Positions 63,401 through 64,000 of a stretch of DNA of 64,000 bases are shown here, one piece after another (the first letter of the stretch is position 1; each line of letters opens with the position of its first letter). The notes beneath the pieces are model-generated. The model made no database searches, was not told the DNA's origin, and saw only the letters and a list, made by a program, of their open reading frames with translations. Origin of the DNA: Ophiosphaerella korrae (Eukaryota > Ascomycota > Dothideomycetes > Pleosporales > Phaeosphaeriaceae); NCBI GenBank assembly GCA_028456385.1, contig JALNQF010000147.1, forward strand, positions 47,820 through 111,819, given 5' to 3'. The position numbers and the translations under genes were made by a program.

Positions 63401-64000
63401 CTTATTTCTACTCTACTCTCTATTCTTATATTATATCTTTTCTTATAAGCTTTATAAGTAGTAGTACTTTCTTTAAAAATCTTTCTATAAAGTATTAGTT
63501 AAAGTTAATAAATCTTAGGAATAATTATACGTCTTTAACTATCTTAGGTTCTTTCTATTCTTCTACTACTTTAATCTTTTTTTAGCTTATCTTAACTTTA
63601 TTAATACCTATTATATATCCTAGAAACTTTACTTCTATCTTATACTATTTATACTTCTCTAGCTTTAGTTATAAGTTATATTAGTTTATATACTATAGTA
63701 CTATTATTACTTACTCTACGTGCTCGCTTTCTTTTTTAGAATATATTAGTATATTATCTTAGTAGGCTATAATAAACTTATCTAAGTATTCTTATAATAT
63801 ATTATTAATTAGTCTTTAGAATATTATTAGTATATTTATTTATCTAAAAAGTATTACTATATACTTATAATATCTATAGTATATTTAGAATACTATCTTC
63901 TACTCTTTACTTACCTTAATTCTTATTAAGTAGTATCTATCCTTTAGGTCTAGCTTTATAAAAATCTTAGCTTAGCTTAGCTTATCTTAGAGTTTATCTA
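60405..64000 (-). mobile_element. A3: third family-A retrotransposon, running off the right edge
   Basis: 3' LTR at 60405-60846 (442 bp). Then, on the - strand, come a decayed polypurine tract, the antisense-ORF region (61075-61445, + strand), chromodomain, integrase (about 62290-62720), RNase H (about 63170-63330) and the C-terminal half of RT to the window end. The RT box reads Y-DN (TAA in place of the leucine codon), so it is more degraded than A1 or A2. The likely left target duplication is AGCTA (60400-60404). Confidence 0.9.
61075..61445 (+). pseudogene. possible antisense ORF of family A, A3 copy
   Basis: Same + strand reading as 14925-15290, with more TAA and TAG gaps. It is included because three copies allow a comparison of silent and replacement changes. 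Confidence 0.35.

Noticed and set aside
1..64000. Mitochondrial or organellar origin of the AT-rich DNA
   Set aside because: It holds nested nuclear-type LTR elements with target duplications and a RIP pattern, with no mitochondrial genes, and is continuous with a nuclear gene bearing spliceosomal-intron neighbours.

Overview
The window looks like a piece of a filamentous ascomycete (Pezizomycotina) genome: one short gene island of ordinary composition set in about 58 kb of extremely AT-rich, repeat-filled DNA. The AT-rich part is nearly devoid of CpA and TpG and full of TpA, TAA and TAG. It consists of recognisable but stop-riddled LTR retrotransposons. This is the signature of repeat-induced point mutation (RIP, mainly CpA to TpA on both strands). 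I cannot name the species.

Gene island (about 8.35-13.56 kb). The only clearly intact gene is a single-exon DNA polymerase eta (Rad30-type translesion polymerase) on the + strand, 8554-10731. Downstream on the - strand is a broken protein-kinase-like gene (11389-12616) with two small spliceosomal introns, two frame breaks and three in-frame stops. The island lies between two diverged inverted-repeat arms (8095-8263 and 13731-13909).

Left flank (1-8094). An LTR of an element lying off the left edge is followed by a truncated LTR, a short LTR-like repeat (R1), and a complete chromodomain Ty3/gypsy element, A1 (1277-8094, +). A1 has 442-bp LTRs and a perfect GCTAG target duplication, and it sits inside the left inverted-repeat arm.

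Right flank (13.9-64 kb). This is a retrotransposon nest. A second copy of family A (A2, 14244-28105, -) has ATCTT duplications and is itself split by a complete family-B chromodomain element (20431-27469, -). Then follow a family-B solo LTR (28301-28729), fragment C (-) carrying a Tc1/mariner-type MITE, a family-A LTR lacking a target duplication, fragment D (+), fragment E (-), an internally deleted element F (-), and fragment G (+) containing an R1 solo LTR. G's 3' LTR is broken by a DNA transposon fragment, which is broken by element H (-), which is broken by a third family-A copy (A3, -) running off the right edge.

Elements A and B share the layout LTR, gag with CCHC knuckles, protease, RT, RNase H, integrase, chromodomain, LTR. 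Both also have a 0.6-0.7 kb stretch between the chromodomain and the 3' LTR that reads more like protein on the opposite strand. That possible antisense gene in two families is the most interesting unexplained signal. All protein readings of the RIP-mutated DNA come from manual translation, and boundaries not marked by LTR ends are approximate.
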